NCBI GenBank assembly: GCA_021802025.1
Contig: JAKABC010000066.1
Location: 1 to 5,460 of the forward strand
From: Actinomycetes bacterium
GTDB taxonomy: Bacteria; Actinomycetota; Acidimicrobiia; Acidimicrobiales; RAAP-2
Reading direction: 5' to 3'
Length of the DNA: 5,460 nucleotides
Of this stretch, positions 4,651 to 5,460 are shown piece after piece (positions within the stretch are counted from its first letter, which is position 1; each line of letters opens with the position of its first letter). Under the pieces are notes generated by a model. The model saw only the letters and a list, made by a program, of their open reading frames with translations. It did no database searches and was not told the DNA's origin. Position numbers and translations under genes: made by a program.

Positions 4651-5460
4651 TTGAGCCTGCCCATCGCCCTGGACGCGATGGGCGGGGACTTCGCCCCCGG
4701 AGAGATCGTCGCGGGCGCGCGCCGCGCCGTCGACGAGCTGGGGATCGAGGTCACGCTCGTGGGCGTGCCCGAGCTGCTCGGTGACCCGCGCGGCCTGCCG
4801 GTCGTGGCCTGCACTGAGGTCATCGCCATGGACGACGACCCCGGCGCCAGCGTGCGCACGAAGAAGGACTCCTCGCTGGTGCGCGCCGCCGAGCTCGTGC
4901 GCGACGGCGCGGCCGCGGCGATGGTCTCGGCCGGCAACACCGGGGCCACGATGGCCGCGGCCCTGTTGAGGATGGGCCGGATCCCGGGCGTGGTGCGCCC
5001 GTGCATCGCCACGCCCATCCCGCGCCCGGGCACGACCCCGATGGTGCTCGTCGACTCGGGCGCCAACTCCGAGTGCACCCCCGAGATGCTCGTCCAGTTC
5101 GCCCAGATGGCCGCGGCCTTCCACGCGGCGTACTTCGCGACCCCCTCGCCGCGGGTCGGGCTGCTCTCGATCGGCGAGGAGCCGACCAAGGGGACGCCCC
5201 TCGTCAAGGCCACCCACGAGCTGCTGGCCTCGACCCCCGGGCTCACCTTCGTGGGCAACGTCGAGGGCCGCGACCTCGTGCCCTCGCCGGTCGAGGTGGT
5301 GGTGACCGACGGCTTCACCGGCAACGTGGCGCTTAAGACCATGGAGGGGACGCTGCGCTTCGTGCTGGGCTCGCTGCTTCGTCTCGTCGACACCGACGAC
5401 GAGACCCGAGGGGCCGGACGGGCGCTCGCGCCCCACCTCGGACCCTTCGTCGGGCTCTTC
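4651..5460 (+). CDS. plsX: Phosphate acyltransferase PlsX (3' end beyond window)
   Basis: Converts acyl-ACP and phosphate to acyl phosphate, the acyl donor for PlsY in the first step of phosphatidic acid synthesis; a cytosolic, membrane-associated enzyme. The window holds 270 codons without a stop; the family has about 330-350 residues, so some 60-80 are missing. Signatures are IALDAMGGDFAP (5-16), IAMDDDP (58-64), RTKKDSSLV (69-77), SAGNTGA (93-99), VDSGAN (134-139, usually DVGAN), LLSIGEEPTKGT (171-182), FVGNVEGRDL (200-209) and VVTDGFTGNVALKTMEG (217-233). The stretch between the second strand and IAMDDDP (about 38-57) is shorter than in E. coli or B. subtilis. A TTG start is inferred: it sits one base after the rpmF stop, is preceded by GAGG, and puts the conserved LDAMGGD at the usual distance from the N-terminus. 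The first in-frame ATG (4678) lies inside that conserved motif and would delete it. Confidence 0.94.
   Translation, partial: MSLPIALDAMGGDFAPGEIVAGARRAVDELGIEVTLVGVPELLGDPRGLPVVACTEVIAMDDDPGASVRTKKDSSLVRAAELVRDGAAAAMVSAGNTGATMAAALLRMGRIPGVVRPCIATPIPRPGTTPMVLVDSGANSECTPEMLVQFAQMAAAFHAAYFATPSPRVGLLSIGEEPTKGTPLVKATHELLASTPGLTFVGNVEGRDLVPSPVEVVVTDGFTGNVALKTMEGTLRFVLGSLLRLVDTDDETRGAGRALAPHLGPFVGLF

Noticed and set aside
4454..4654. 66-codon plus-strand frame starting at GTG 4454
   Set aside because: Out of frame with rpmF; the ATG at 4470 gives a complete, textbook L32 with its zinc ribbon.
4398..5436. Two overlapping minus-strand open frames of over 330 codons opposite plsX and rpmF
   Set aside because: Both lie against clear PlsX and L32 coding sequence, in frames favoured by GC third positions, and have no motifs of their own.
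1..5460. Search for tRNA, rRNA, CRISPR repeats, insertion sequences, riboswitches or foreign-looking segments
   Set aside because: No repeats beyond codon-driven GC patterns, no gene-free gap over 34 bases, and uniform composition throughout. Nothing supports a mobile or defence system here.

Overview
This window is a dense, same-strand block of bacterial housekeeping genes. Base composition is very GC-rich (roughly three quarters G+C by eye), with G or C at nearly every third codon position. Gene content and order point to Actinomycetota: a DAK2-domain protein, RecG, RsmD, CoaD, a SepIVA-type DivIVA-like protein, a DUF177 protein, ribosomal protein L32 and PlsX. The wording of RecG (small insertions around residues 356-372 and 439-449) and the TANNNT-type promoter elements would fit a deep-branching lineage such as Acidimicrobiia, but that finer placement is a guess.

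Layout, all on the + strand: 1-85, last 27 codons of a DAK2/FakA-like protein; 82-2256, recG; 2273-2800, rsmD; 2797-3282, coaD; 3279-3902, sepIVA-like coiled-coil gene; 3902-4435, DUF177 (YceD-like) gene; 4470-4649, rpmF; 4651-5460, plsX, cut by the window end. Junctions are extremely tight. There are three 4-base GTGA overlaps, one 1-base TAGTG overlap, a 1-base gap before plsX, and two short spacers (16 and 34 bases). The two spacers sit next to the two best promoter candidates: a TAGCCT placed so that transcription would begin at the rsmD GTG codon (leaderless), and a TACACT in the end of the DUF177 gene that would give rpmF-plsX a 59-base leader. No stretch longer than 34 bases lacks a gene, and I see no terminator, RNA gene, repeat array or mobile element. 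Every complete protein gene except rpmF starts with GTG; rpmF uses ATG and plsX apparently TTG.

Functionally the block joins DNA repair (RecG), ribosome maturation and structure (RsmD, L32, probably DUF177), coenzyme A synthesis (CoaD), envelope growth or septation (SepIVA-like) and entry into phospholipid synthesis (PlsX). The DAK2 protein at the left edge and PlsX at the right edge belong to families that both handle acyl phosphates. I found no previously undescribed system. The points worth a second look are the promoter candidates, the compact coaD-sepIVA junction, and small sequence departures in RecG and the SepIVA-like tail.
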